64,000 bases of DNA from Palsa-883 sp963826975 (GCA_963826975.1 CAWGZJ010000012.1:372001-436000), one strand, 5' to 3'. Counted from the stretch's first letter, positions 19,712-29,040 are shown. Numbers and translations: made by a program. The notes: generated by a model from the letters alone, not told the origin.

Positions 19712-21294
19712 CAAGAAGAAGGCTCCCCCTCCCGCAACTTGAACCGCTGGATCTTCCCAGTCGCCGTCTTCGGCAACCCCTCCACGAACACCACCCAGCG
19801 CGGATACTTCCACACTCCAATCCGCTCCTTCACATGCGCCTTCAGCAACTCCCCCACCGCCACCGCATCCTGATCCCGAGCCCCCGCCTGCAACACCACG
19901 AACGCCTTCGGTTTGGTCAGCCCGTCCGGGTCAAGTTGCCCGACCACCGCCGCCTCCAACACCGCCGGGTGCGAGATCAGCGCCTCCTCCACCTCGAACG
20001 GCGAGACCCAGACGCCGCTCACTTTCAGCATCTCATCGCTGCGCCCGCAAAACCGATAATACCCGTCCACATCACGAACATACGTGTCACCCGTGTGCGT
20101 CCATTCACCCCGGAACGTTCGCCGGGTTTTCTCTCGCTGATGCCAATATCCATCCGCCGCCGACGGTCCCCGCACCACCAGTTCCCCCGCCTCGCCATCC
20201 GCCATCGGCGCACCCTGCTCATCCACCACAAGCGCGTCGTACCCCGGCACCGGCGTCCCGCTGGTCCCGTAACGCACATCATCTACCCGGTTGGACACGA
20301 AAATATGCAGCATTTCCGTGGACCCGATCCCATCCAGGATGTCCACACCCACCGTCTGCGCCCACCGCCGCCCGATATCCGCCGGCAACGCCTCGCCGGC
20401 CGAAATGCACCGCCGCAACCGAGCCGACCCCGCCCGCGCCCCAATCCGTGGACTGGCCAGCAATGCCGCATACAGCGTCGGCACCCCGCCAAACATCGTC
20501 GGCTGATAACGTTGCAATGTATCCAGCACCGCATCCGGCGTCGGACGATCCGGCAACAAAACGGCACCAGCCCCCACCGCCATCGGAAACGTCAGGCTGT
20601 TGCCAAGCCCATACGCATGAAACGCCTTCGCCGCCGAAAACATCAAATCGTCCGCACCTATCCCCAACACCGCGGCGCCATACGTATCAGCCGTCGCCTG
20701 CAAACTTCCATGCACATGCCGCACGCCCTTCGGTGCGCCCGTAGACCCCGACGAATACAGCCAGAACGCCACTTCATCCGCAGGCGCCATCGCGGTCTCC
20801 GCATCCGGCGCACCGCTCGTCAGAAACGCCGCAAACCCCACCTGTGCGGGGTCATCAACCGCCGACGGCAGCGTCCCATCCGGCTGCGCAACGACAATCC
20901 GACGCAACCCGGTCATGCCGTGCAACACCGGCAGCAAAGGCCCAACCAGCGGCGCGGAAATCGCCACCGCCTCGGCCCGGCTATCCGCCAGGATATAACC
21001 GACCATTTCAGGCGTCAGCAGCGTATTGATCGGTACCGGAACAACGCCCGCCCGCAGCGCCCCCCAGAACGCCACCGGGAAATCGATCGTATCAAGCAAC
21101 AGCAGCGCAATCCGCCGCTCCCGCCCCACCCCAGCCGCACGCAATGCCCCGGCAAACCGGTGCGTCGCCGCCGCCAGCCCGGCATAGCTCAAACTGCGCC
21201 ATGGATCGCGAAACGCGACAACATCGCCCGGCCCGTCGCGCAGGTGGCGATCCACGAAGTAGTCGACGGCGTTGCCGTTGCTCGGCGCGCTCAT
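19711..21294 (-). CDS. Benzoate-CoA ligase
   Basis: A 527-residue AMP-forming acyl-CoA synthetase of the benzoate-CoA ligase family. The AMP-binding P-loop is LYSSGSTGAPKGVRH. Further motifs are DGIGSTEMLHIF, the hinge region FCGRSDEMLKVSGVWVSP, and the C-terminal catalytic lysine in TGKIQRFKLRE. It activates benzoate (or a related aryl acid) with ATP and CoA, the first step feeding BoxAB and BoxC. First gene of the operon. Start at MSAPSNGNAVDYF with AGGAT upstream. The substrate is inferred from the boxBC neighbours and full-length family features. Confidence 0.93.
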   Translation of the reverse strand: MSAPSNGNAVDYFVDRHLRDGPGDVVAFRDPWRSLSYAGLAAATHRFAGALRAAGVGRERRIALLLLDTIDFPVAFWGALRAGVVPVPINTLLTPEMVGYILADSRAEAVAISAPLVGPLLPVLHGMTGLRRIVVAQPDGTLPSAVDDPAQVGFAAFLTSGAPDAETAMAPADEVAFWLYSSGSTGAPKGVRHVHGSLQATADTYGAAVLGIGADDLMFSAAKAFHAYGLGNSLTFPMAVGAGAVLLPDRPTPDAVLDTLQRYQPTMFGGVPTLYAALLASPRIGARAGSARLRRCISAGEALPADIGRRWAQTVGVDILDGIGSTEMLHIFVSNRVDDVRYGTSGTPVPGYDALVVDEQGAPMADGEAGELVVRGPSAADGYWHQREKTRRTFRGEWTHTGDTYVRDVDGYYRFCGRSDEMLKVSGVWVSPFEVEEALISHPAVLEAAVVGQLDPDGLTKPKAFVVLQAGARDQDAVAVGELLKAHVKERIGVWKYPRWVVFVEGLPKTATGKIQRFKLREGEPSS

Positions 21295-21369
21295 GCCCTG
21301 ATCCTGGAAATTCCGCTCCGCGCCGCACGATAGGCGGACCCACCCGCCGCACACAACAACCGAAACTAC

Positions 21370-21822
21370 CTACCCACGGCGAGGAAACAGCACCGTGTGG
21401 GTGCAGTGCTGCACCGGCTCGTCGCGGTGGTTGAACGTGGTCGTGCGGAATGTCACCACGCCCTTGTCCAGCCGCGACCTCGACGCCCGCGCCTCCACCA
21501 CCTCGATCTCCACCCACAACACGTCCCCAGCCACCACCGGCCGAGGCCAGCGGATTTCGATCCCCGCGCCCATGCCGCCGCCCTTGATCCGCACCGTCTC
21601 CGCGATCAGCCGCATCGTCAGGCTGCCGGTGTGCCAGCCGCTGGCGCAGAACACGCCAAGGTTGCTCTCCGCCGCGCTGTCCTCGCCCAGGTGCTGCGGC
21701 TGCGGGTCGTATTCCCGCGCGAACGCGATGATCGCGTCGCGCGTCAGCGGCGGCAGGCTGGCGGAGCGCAGCACGCGCCCCGGCTCCATGTCCTCGAAAT
21801 ACATGTAGTCGCGTTGGCTCAC
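21370..21822 (-). CDS. MaoC-family (R)-hydratase-like protein
   Basis: A 150-residue single hot-dog protein of the MaoC dehydratase group. The family signature is visible as the YMYFEDMEPGRV start, ITR-like LTRDAIIAFAREYDPQPQH and FCASGWHTGSLTMRL. GTG start at SQRDYMYFED with GAGGGA upstream. It lies 75 bp upstream of the benzoate-CoA ligase in the same direction and may belong to the operon. It could hydrate an enoyl-CoA in the lower pathway (inference). It is divergent from rmuC. Confidence 0.88.
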   Translation of the reverse strand: MSQRDYMYFEDMEPGRVLRSASLPPLTRDAIIAFAREYDPQPQHLGEDSAAESNLGVFCASGWHTGSLTMRLIAETVRIKGGGMGAGIEIRWPRPVVAGDVLWVEIEVVEARASRSRLDKGVVTFRTTTFNHRDEPVQHCTHTVLFPRRG

Positions 21823-21915
21823 GGCGGTCCCTCGCACGGGTTGTGGTGTCACGCCGGGTCGTTCTAGCCGATAATGCCGTGCGAATCGCCCCAGCGGCGT
21901 CATAGGGTGCCGCGC

Positions 21916-23244
21916 ATGTCTGTCGAGACTATCGGAATTGGCGAGCTTATCGGAATTGGCCTCGCCGTCATCGCCGCGGTCGCCGCGCTGCTGGTCGTGC
22001 TGCGCCAGGCCCGCGAGCTGCAACACCTGCGCATCCTGTCCGAACAGGCCCGCGACGGCACCCGAACAGAGGGCGAGACCACCCGCGCCCACCTGCGCGC
22101 CCAATCGACCGAAGGCGTCGAGCGCCTGACCACGATGCGCGGCGCGCTGGACACCAGCCTGGAGCAGGTGCGCACCGTGCTGACCCGCGAGCAGGGCGAG
22201 TTGCGCATCGCGCTGTCCGAATCCCAGCGCAAATCCGCCGACCAGATCACCGAGCAGTTCAATGCCACCCGCACGCTGCTGGAAGCCAAGCTGAAGGAGC
22301 TGCGTGAAGGCAACGAAGGCAAGCTGGCCGAAATCCAGAAATCGGTGAACGAGCAGCTTCATTCCGCGGTCGAAAAGCAGATGAACGAGAGCTTCAACCG
22401 TGTGATTGACCAGTTCGCCGCGGTGCAGAAAGCGATGGGCGACGTGCAGGCCGTCACCGCGCAGATCGGCGACATCAAGCGGCTGTTCTCCAACGTGAAG
22501 ACCCGCGGCGGCTGGGGCGAGACCCAGGTGCGCGCCATGCTCGACGACATCCTGCCGATTGGCGAGTACGAAACGAACTGCAAGGTCCGCCCGGAAAGCA
22601 ACGACACTGTGGAATTCGCGGTGAAAATGCCGGTGCGCGGCGAAAACCGCCCGCTGCTGCCGATCGACGCCAAGTTTCCGGTCGAGGACTACGAACGCCT
22701 GCTGGCCGCATCGGAGGCCGGCGACATCGATGCCGAACGCACCGCCACGCGCATGCTGGAGCGGCGCATGCGCGACGAGGCGAAAAAGATCGCCACGAAA
22801 TACATCAACCCGCCGATCACGGTGGAATTCGCCGTGCTCTATCTGCCCACCAATTCGCTCTATGCCGAGGTCGCGCGCATCCCCGGCCTGATCGACGACA
22901 TCGGCCGCGAGTGCCGCGTTCTGGTCATGGGACCGAGTCTGTTTCCGGCTTTGCTGCGCACCATCCATCTCGGATTTATTACGCTGGCGCTGGAGCAGAA
23001 GGCCGACCAGATCGGTAAGCTGCTGGGGGCCACGAAGCAGGAGATGGTAACGATGGACGGCGTTCTTGCCCGTCTCTCCAAACAGGCCGGCGCCTTCACC
23101 AACACGATCGAGCGCGCGCGACGACGCACCCGCGCGGTCGAGCGGACGCTACGAGGCGTCGAAGCGATGGACTCGGTGACCGCCAAGCGCCTGCTGGAAC
23201 TGGACGCCGAGATGGTGGCGGAGGAAGAACCCGACGAGGCGTAA
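21916..23244 (+). CDS. rmuC: DNA recombination protein RmuC
   Basis: A 442-residue protein with one N-terminal membrane helix (IGIGLAVIAAVAALLVVL), then a long coiled coil (residues 35-170). The RmuC nuclease-like domain follows, with GGWGETQVRAMLDDIL and LPIDAKFPVEDYERLL. RmuC limits inversions at short inverted repeats. Start at ATG 21916 (MSVETIGIGE). Stand-alone gene, divergent from the MaoC gene. Confidence 0.94.
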   Translation: MSVETIGIGELIGIGLAVIAAVAALLVVLRQARELQHLRILSEQARDGTRTEGETTRAHLRAQSTEGVERLTTMRGALDTSLEQVRTVLTREQGELRIALSESQRKSADQITEQFNATRTLLEAKLKELREGNEGKLAEIQKSVNEQLHSAVEKQMNESFNRVIDQFAAVQKAMGDVQAVTAQIGDIKRLFSNVKTRGGWGETQVRAMLDDILPIGEYETNCKVRPESNDTVEFAVKMPVRGENRPLLPIDAKFPVEDYERLLAASEAGDIDAERTATRMLERRMRDEAKKIATKYINPPITVEFAVLYLPTNSLYAEVARIPGLIDDIGRECRVLVMGPSLFPALLRTIHLGFITLALEQKADQIGKLLGATKQEMVTMDGVLARLSKQAGAFTNTIERARRRTRAVERTLRGVEAMDSVTAKRLLELDAEMVAEEEPDEA

Positions 23245-23270
23245 TCTACATTCTCGGTGTAGCCCTATAC

Positions 23271-23392
23271 TCCCCCTCCCCTTGAGGGAGGGGGTTGGGG
23301 GGAGGGGGTGGTGCCAATATCGCACCGAAGCCTCGTACCGGCGGGACCCCTCCCCCCAGCCCCCTCCCTCAAGGGGAGGGGGAGAATGCTTT
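23271..23392. repeat. Dispersed C/G-tract palindromic repeat, paired arms
   Basis: Left arm CCCCCTCCCCTTGAGGGAGG... and right arm ...CCTCCCTCAAGGGGAGGGGG flank a 40-bp loop containing GCACCGAAGC. It lies between convergent rmuC and the antiporter gene, where a strong hairpin could act as a bidirectional transcript end. There is no T-run. Confidence 0.8.
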
Positions 23393-23405
23393 TCCCCAGT
23401 CCGCC

Positions 23406-25193
23406 CTACATCGGCACCGTGCCAGGCGATGTTGGCGGGCTCGCCCGATCCGCCTCGAACAAACTCTCCAGCTCCTCGGCCGCGTCGCGCGTGCTCTGGA
23501 TCAACTTCGTTTCATCGCGATACACCGCATGGTTCGCCACCAGCGTCTTCTCATCATGGTCGCGGAACAACGCCACGGCGTGCTCGGCCGCCGCCGCCTC
23601 AATCCCCAATCCGGTCAGCGCCAGCCGCCCCAGCTCCAGGCTGGAGTGAAACGTATCCCGCACCAACCCGTCGATCATGCGATCCATCAGCAGAAACGCA
23701 TGCCGCCGATTGCGCGCCCGCGCCAGGATGCGCAACCCCGGAAAATTCCGCTTGGCGACATCAACAACGCGCAACGTCGCTTCCATGTCGTCCAACGCAA
23801 CCACCAGCAGCTTCGCAGTCTCCGCCCCGGCGGCGCGCAACACGTCCGCCCGCGTCGGGTCGCCGAAATACACCTGGTTACCGAAGCGGCGCACCACATC
23901 GACCTGACCCGGATCACGCTCCAGCGCGGTGAAGGCGATGCCGTGCATGCGCAGGATGCGTCCGACGATCTGCCCCACGCGGCCAAAACCGCAGATGATG
24001 ACCGGCGCCGGAGCCGCATCGATCGTGTCGTATTCCCGCACCGCTGCGCGCGTCAGGCGCGGGATCACCCAGCGCTCCGACCCGGCGAACAGGATCGGCG
24101 TCGCCAGCATCGAGGCCGCCGTCACCAGCGTCGCCATCGCCGCCGCGTTCGGCGCCAGCGCACCCACCGCGACGGCGGAGCCGAACAGCACGAAGCTGAA
24201 CTCGCTCGCCTGCGGCAGGGCCAGCGCGAAGCGCAATGCGTTGGCGACATCCTGCCGTCCGCCGCGCCCGATCGCGAAGGCAATCGCCGCTTTTGCCGCC
24301 AGCAGCACCGCGGTGCCGCCGATCAGCACGCCCGGACGTGCCAGCGCCAGCGACAGATCGGCCGACATTCCGACAGAGATGAAGAAGAAGCCCAGCAGCA
24401 GCCCCTCGAACGGTGCGATGTCGGCTTCCAGCTCGTGGCGGTATTCGGACTCGGACAACAACACGCCGGCCATGAACGCGCCCAGCGACGGCGACAGCCC
24501 GCCCAGCGTGGCCAACGTCGCGGCGCCGACCACGATCAGCAGCGCGACCGCGGTGAACACCTCGGGCGTCTTCGCCCCACCGATCGCGCGGAACAGCGGA
24601 CGTAGCAGGAACCGCCCACCCACCAGAATGACCGCGATCGCGGCCGCGGCGCGCGCGACGTCCAACCACGGCACCTGATTCGGCAACGGTGTGCCGGACA
24701 GCAGCGGCACCAGTGCCACCAGTGGAATGAATGCCAGGTCCTGGAACAGCAGCACCGCGAACCCGTCACGCCCGGCGCGGGTGGTCAGCAGCTCCCGCTC
24801 GGCCAGCATGGGCAGTACGATGGCGGTGGACGACATTGCCAGCCCGGCGCCCAGCACGATCGCGCCGGCCCAGCCGAGGCCGGCGAGGTGCGCCAGGCTC
24901 GCCAGCGCCGCGGCGCTGATCACGAGCTGCGCCGAACCCAGGCCAAACACCGCGCGACGCATCACCCACAGGCGCTGCGGCCGCAGCTCCAGCCCGATCA
25001 GGAACAGCAGCATCACCACACCCAGGCTGGCAATCGAACTGATCTCGTCGACATTGGTAACAAGGCGCAGCCCGCCGGGGCCGATGGCAATGCCGGCGAG
25101 CAGATAGCCCAGCACGCTGCCGAACCCGGCACGGCGGGTCAGCGGCACGGCGATGGCGGTGGCGGCGAGCAGGGCGACGAGGGTGAGGAGCAT
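23406..25193 (-). CDS. Kef-type monovalent cation:proton antiporter (CPA2 with RCK domain)
   Basis: A 595-residue inner-membrane protein. A 12-13 helix Na+/H+ exchanger domain covers residues 1-380 (GYLLAGIAIGPGGLRL, SSTAIVLPMLAER, FFFISVGMSADL). A TrkA-N/RCK nucleotide-binding domain follows (PVIICGFGRVGQIVGRIL, GNQVYFGDPTRADVL), then a C-terminal tail. This is the KefB/KefC layout, which exports K+ in exchange for H+ under electrophile stress. No KefF/KefG ancillary gene is adjacent. Start taken at MLLTLVALLAATAIAVP; no good Shine-Dalgarno supports it, so an earlier start is possible. Confidence 0.9.
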   Translation of the reverse strand: MLLTLVALLAATAIAVPLTRRAGFGSVLGYLLAGIAIGPGGLRLVTNVDEISSIASLGVVMLLFLIGLELRPQRLWVMRRAVFGLGSAQLVISAAALASLAHLAGLGWAGAIVLGAGLAMSSTAIVLPMLAERELLTTRAGRDGFAVLLFQDLAFIPLVALVPLLSGTPLPNQVPWLDVARAAAAIAVILVGGRFLLRPLFRAIGGAKTPEVFTAVALLIVVGAATLATLGGLSPSLGAFMAGVLLSESEYRHELEADIAPFEGLLLGFFFISVGMSADLSLALARPGVLIGGTAVLLAAKAAIAFAIGRGGRQDVANALRFALALPQASEFSFVLFGSAVAVGALAPNAAAMATLVTAASMLATPILFAGSERWVIPRLTRAAVREYDTIDAAPAPVIICGFGRVGQIVGRILRMHGIAFTALERDPGQVDVVRRFGNQVYFGDPTRADVLRAAGAETAKLLVVALDDMEATLRVVDVAKRNFPGLRILARARNRRHAFLLMDRMIDGLVRDTFHSSLELGRLALTGLGIEAAAAEHAVALFRDHDEKTLVANHAVYRDETKLIQSTRDAAEELESLFEADRASPPTSPGTVPM

Positions 25194-25530
25194 CAGATCG
25201 GTCCACTGGTGGGGTCGGCATGTCGTTGTCGCATATGCACAGTCTTCTGCCGACTTCGTCGAATTATCCGATGGTTGCAGGCAGGCGTTGAAACATCGTC
25301 GCGTCGCCACAGGCCAAGCCGGGAACGTCGATTGGCGAACACCGATGCGAAACGCCGGTGCCGACCCGGTAACGGCCCAGCCGATCTCCTTTCGTGCGTG
25401 GTCCGAACTAATCACGTCAGCCGGATTGATCCAAGCCGCCCTCGCACACGCTCGTGAAAAATCCGGATCGTCAAACGATGAACAAAATGCGGCGTGGCAC
25501 GTTTCAGTCAGTAGTTGAAGGAGGATCGAC
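25194..25530. promoter_or_regulatory. Divergent intergenic region
   Basis: About 340 bp between the antiporter and the small ORF that start in opposite directions, so promoters for both are expected here. No gene and no clear promoter consensus seen. The last 20 bases contain the strong ribosome-binding site AAGGAGG (25518-25524) serving the small ORF. Confidence 0.4.
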
Positions 25531-25647
25531 GTGAACGACTTTTATCGTGTCGTGGTGCCCTCAGTCGTTACCGGCGGCCTGATGATGCTGGTCGAGATCT
25601 ACGCCACTCCCTGGTTTTCGCACATGTGGTGGGTGCTGCACCCCTGA
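25531..25647 (+). CDS. 38-residue membrane peptide with a strong ribosome-binding site
   Basis: GTG start (VNDFYRVVVPSVVTGG...) six bases after AAGGAGG, close to an ideal anti-16S match. The peptide has one hydrophobic span (VVVPSVVTGGLMMLVEIY) and an aromatic end (PWFSHMWWVLHP). It is an isolated transcription-unit-like ORF between the antiporter and the amidase cluster. No family recognised. A single-pass small membrane protein, perhaps modulating a transporter, is plausible but unproven. Confidence 0.55.
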   Translation: MNDFYRVVVPSVVTGGLMMLVEIYATPWFSHMWWVLHP

Positions 25648-25795
25648 TCGCGGATGTGAACAGACGCCGATCTTCCGCCCATTCCGTCTTCCGCCCGCAC
25701 CGGGCCGCCCCGTGATATTGGCCATCTGACGAATCCACCCCTTCCCTCCGCCAGTGCGTCGCAGCATCATCGCGGCACCTGACAGTGAGGGCCGG

Positions 25796-25978
25796 ATGGA
25801 CAAGGACGTGATCATCGCCCTGGCGCGCGCCGCCGGGCTGGCGAAGGCCGTGGCGGAGTTCCCTGAAGACGTCTACGCCGCCGCCCAGCAGGCGCTCGGC
25901 AACGCCGGTGCGATCGCCGTCCCAACCGACCCGGCCGACGAACCGTGGCCGCCGATGGTCACCGGGCCCGGCCGGTGA
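25796..25978 (+). CDS. AtzG-like small partner protein (DUF4089)
   Basis: A 60-residue protein, MDKDVIIALARAAGLAKAVA then EDVYAAAQQALGNAG, with the short helical fold of AtzG/HpxX proteins. These bind AtzE/HpxY amidases. Its stop overlaps the amidase GTG start (GTGA), the usual AtzG-AtzE coupling. ATG chosen over an upstream in-frame extension because the family begins here. It is likely required for stability of the amidase. Confidence 0.78.
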   Translation: MDKDVIIALARAAGLAKAVAEFPEDVYAAAQQALGNAGAIAVPTDPADEPWPPMVTGPGR

Positions 25979-27400
25979 CGGACCTCCAGGTGACCGCGGT
26001 CCACACGACCGAGTTGCACTGGCTCACTGCCGCCGAGGCGACGCGCGCCTTCGCTGCCCGCAGCCTTTCGCCGGTTGAGTTGCTGCAAGCCCTGCTCACC
26101 CGCATCGAGCGTCTTGACCCGAAGCTGAACGCCTTCATTCGCCTGGACGCCGATGCCGCGATGGACGCCGCCCGCGCCGCCGAGCGCGAGATCGCCGCCG
26201 GTCGCCCCCGCGGCCCGCTGCATGGCGTTCCAGTCGGCATCAAGGACATCATCGATGTCGCCGGTCTGCCCACCACCTGCCACTCGAAAATCCTGCTCAA
26301 CAACGTCGCTGCATCCGACGCCGTGGTGGTGTCCAGGTTGCGCCAGGCCGGCGCGGTGATCCTCGGCAAGCTGTCTACGCACGAATTCGCAATCGGCGGC
26401 CCGAGCTTCGACTTGCCGTTCCCGCCAGCGCGCAACCCGTGGAACCCGGGCCACCATCCCGGCGGATCATCTTCCGGCTCCGGCGCGGGTGTCTGCGCCG
26501 GGCTGTTCCCGTTGGCGCTCGGCACCGACACCGGCGGATCGGTGCGCAATCCGGCCAGTGCCTGCGGCATCGTCGGGCTGAAGCCGACCTACGGCCTGGT
26601 GTCGCGCCGCGGCGTCTTCCCACTGGCCTTCACACTGGATCATGTCGGCCCGCTGACCCGCACCGTGGCCGACTGCGCGCTGCTGCTGGACGCCATCGCC
26701 GGGCACGATCCGGCCGACCCCGGCAGTGCGCCCAGTACCGGCGCGTTATTTCGGCCACGATCTGATGCGCGGCCTCCGCGACCTGCGCATCGGCTTCGTG
26801 CGCCACTTTCACGAAACCGACATGCCGGCGAACCCCGAGGTCACCGCCGCGCTGGAAGACGCCGCCCGCGTGCTGCAAGCCGAAGGTGCGGTGCTGCGGG
26901 ACGTTACGCTGCCATCGTTGAATGAATTCGCGGCGGTCAACCGCGTGATCCTGGGCGCCGAGGCGTTCTCGATCCACACCCCCTGGCTGCGTGGCCGGCC
27001 GGGCGATTACGGCCAGCTTACCCGCCAGCGCCTGCTGGCCGGCGCGTTTTACTCGGGCGCGGACTATGTCGGCGCACAGCGGCGCCGTGCCCAGATGATT
27101 GCCGCGGTCAATGAGGCATTCCGCGACTTCGATGTGCTGCTCTGCGCCAGTTCGCTGGACCCCGCCAGCCGGTTGGATGATCCGGTGGAGACCGCGCGCA
27201 CCTATCCGCGCCAGGCGCGCACGCCGTTCAACGTCACCGGCCATCCCGCGCTGGCCATGATGAGCGGGCTGTCGGATGCCGGCCTGCCGCTGTCGGTCCA
27301 GTTCGTCGGACGCTATTTCGAGGACGCAACCGTGCTGCGTGTCGCCGCCGCCTATGAGCGGGGCACCGAGTGGCACAAACTCAGGCCGCCGATCGCGTGA
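25975..27400 (+). pseudogene. AtzE-like amidase, interrupted by a 1-base frameshift
   Basis: An amidase-signature enzyme of about 474 residues once the frame is corrected. The Ser-cisSer-Lys triad is visible: Lys in VGIKDIIDVAG, Ser in GGSSSGSGAG, and nucleophile Ser in TDTGGSVRNPAS. The frame breaks at 26731-26733, where CCC replaces an expected CC. The rest, from PVPARYFGHDLMRGL on, continues in the next frame to NVTGHPALAMMSG and a normal C-terminus. With the AtzG-like partner it would hydrolyse a small amide such as 1-carboxybiuret, oxamate or a ureide. The catalytic half is intact, so a truncated product or a sequencing error are both possible. Confidence 0.88.
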
Positions 27401-27492
27401 GTGGATTTGTCGATACGGTCATGCTGGAGACGATCGGAGGCACCGGCGATTTCGGTGCCACGGTCGGTCAGGTGTGGAAGACGGCGCAATGA
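27397..27492 (+). CDS. Tentative 31-residue coupled ORF
   Basis: GTG start overlapping the amidase stop (GTGA) and stop overlapping the next gene's ATG (ATGA). It encodes a short peptide beginning VSGFVDTVMLETIGG and ending VWKTAQ. Overlaps at both ends suggest it is either a real small ORF or a translated spacer that couples amidase to hydrolase. No homologous family known to me. Confidence 0.3.
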   Translation: MSGFVDTVMLETIGGTGDFGATVGQVWKTAQ

Positions 27493-28367
27493 CCGCCGAC
27501 CGGTCGGGTCCGACCTCGCGGACTTTCTTTTCGCAGCGGTTGCGGCTGCATTATGTCGACTGGGGCAATCCGGATGCGCCGCCGCTGTTGCTGCTGCATG
27601 GCGGGCGCGATCACTGCCGCAACTGGGACTGGGTTGCCGAGGCGCTGCGCGACGAGCACCACATTATCGCGCCTGACCTGCGCGGGCATGGCGAGTCCGC
27701 CTGGTCGGCGTCCGGTCACTACACGATGGAGGGCTATATCTACGACCTGGCGCAACTGGTTCACCAGCAGGGCCTGGCGCCGGTTGACATTGTTGCGCAC
27801 TCGCTCGGGGGCAATATCGCGCTGCGTTACGCCGGCATTTATCCCGAGGCGGTGCGCCGCCTGGTGGCCATCGAGGGTCTGGGGCCCGGCCCGCGCTCGC
27901 ACACCGATGCCGCGCGCCAGCCGATCGCGGAACGGATGCGCGGCTGGATCGATCAGCAACGCGCGTCCGCCGGCAGGCAGCCGCATCGCTACCCCACACT
28001 GGAGGATGCGCTGGCGCGAATGCAGGCGGCGAACAAGTATCTGCGCCCCGACCAGGCGCGGCACCTGACGCAGCACGGCGTGAACCAGAACGAGGACGGC
28101 ACCTATAGCTGGAAGTTCGATCATTACGTACGCGTCTGGCCACCGTACGACATGACGCGCGACGAGATTGCCGAACTATGGGGCCGCATCACCTGCCCGA
28201 CATTGTTGGTCTACGGCAAGGAAAGCTGGGCGGGCAACCCAGCGGACGACGGGCGGTTAGAGGATTTCCATAACGCCAGCGTGCTGGCGGTGGAGGGAGC
28301 CGGGCATTGGGTGCACCATGACCGGCTGGAGCTTTTCCTGGATGAGGTGCGCGGGTTCCTGGCGTAG
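27489..28367 (+). CDS. Alpha/beta hydrolase of the amidase cluster
   Basis: A 292-residue alpha/beta hydrolase. The oxyanion region is LLLLHGGRDHCRNWDW, the nucleophile elbow is IVAHSLGGNIALRYAG, and catalytic His lies in VEGAGHWVHHDRLE. The DLRGHGESAWS motif is typical of C-C or ester hydrolases. ATG overlaps the preceding small ORF stop, so it is part of the AtzG/AtzE-like operon. Substrate unknown. Confidence 0.88.
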   Translation: MTADRSGPTSRTFFSQRLRLHYVDWGNPDAPPLLLLHGGRDHCRNWDWVAEALRDEHHIIAPDLRGHGESAWSASGHYTMEGYIYDLAQLVHQQGLAPVDIVAHSLGGNIALRYAGIYPEAVRRLVAIEGLGPGPRSHTDAARQPIAERMRGWIDQQRASAGRQPHRYPTLEDALARMQAANKYLRPDQARHLTQHGVNQNEDGTYSWKFDHYVRVWPPYDMTRDEIAELWGRITCPTLLVYGKESWAGNPADDGRLEDFHNASVLAVEGAGHWVHHDRLELFLDEVRGFLA

Positions 28368-28412
28368 CGCCGATGGATGTGGCGGCGGCTGGTCGCGCAA
28401 CCGCAAGCAAGT

Positions 28413-28511
28413 TTCACCACGAAGACACGAAGAACACGGAAACAGAACGAATCCGCTTAGCGCGAAGCGCCGTGTGCTGTCTTCTTCGTGCTCTTCGTGT
28501 CTTCGTGGTGA
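28413..28511. repeat. Palindromic repeat with CACGAAGA units
   Basis: Left arm (28413-28437) TCACCACGAAGACACGAAGA... and right arm (28487-28511) are complementary at 24 of 25 positions, loop about 49 bp. The unit ACGAAG(A)ACACGAAG is itself repetitive. It lies between two convergent genes. Confidence 0.75.
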
Positions 28512-28545
28512 TTCCACCTTGCGGGTTATCTACCGCGGCAGCGCG

Positions 28546-28929
28546 TCACCCCCGCTGAATCAGCTCCACCAGCACACCCTCTGGCCCGCGCAGGAAAGCG
28601 ATACGCACGCCCGGCCGCACCGTCGTCGGCTGCATGGTGAAATCGGCGCCCTTGGTTTTCAGCTCCGCGGAGATGCCGTCGATGTCGGTCACCGTCAGGC
28701 CGATATGTTCCAACCCGAAATACGGCGCCTGCGGCGCGGCGTTGGTCTTGTCTGCCTGCGCCAGCGCGATGAACACCTTCTGCCCACCGAGATCGAGATC
28801 GATCCGCGGCGACCCGTCCGCCTGCTTGGAGCGGATGATTTCGGCGTCGAACATCGTGGCGTAGTATTGCGCCGTCGCCTCTGGATCCGGGCTGCGCAGA
28901 TGGATGTGCTCGTAGGTGAACCGGCCCAT
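28546..28929 (-). CDS. VOC-superfamily (glyoxalase/dioxygenase) protein
   Basis: A 127-residue vicinal-oxygen-chelate protein with paired beta-alpha-beta units: FTYEHIHLRSPDPEATAQYY (metal-ligand His) and GLEHIGLTVTDIDGISAEL. The C-terminal RIAFLRGPEGVLVELIQ gives the Glu ligand. It acts as a metal-dependent lyase, dioxygenase or binding protein. Substrate cannot be told. Single-gene unit with Shine-Dalgarno CAGGAGAC upstream. Confidence 0.88.
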   Translation of the reverse strand: MGRFTYEHIHLRSPDPEATAQYYATMFDAEIIRSKQADGSPRIDLDLGGQKVFIALAQADKTNAAPQAPYFGLEHIGLTVTDIDGISAELKTKGADFTMQPTTVRPGVRIAFLRGPEGVLVELIQRG

Positions 28930-29005
28930 GTTGGTCTCCTGCCCTTGCGGCGGGTATTAACCCATCATGCGGGGCCAACGGCAAGGGTGGCACAGGCGTA
29001 ACAAT

Positions 29006-29036
29006 CTCCCCCTCCCTCAAGGGGAGGGGGAGATTC
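29006..29036. repeat. Dispersed C/G-tract palindromic repeat, short copy
   Basis: ATCTCCCCCTCCCTCAAGGG followed by GAGGGGGAGAT: a compact self-complementary copy of the same family as at 9.7, 23.3, 37.7 and 56.0 kb. It is placed directly downstream of a monooxygenase stop codon. Confidence 0.7.
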
Positions 29037-29040
29037 AGCA

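Noticed and set aside
21823..22968. Minus-strand extension upstream of the MaoC protein
   Set aside because: It is antisense to rmuC; the MaoC family starts at SQRDYMYFED.
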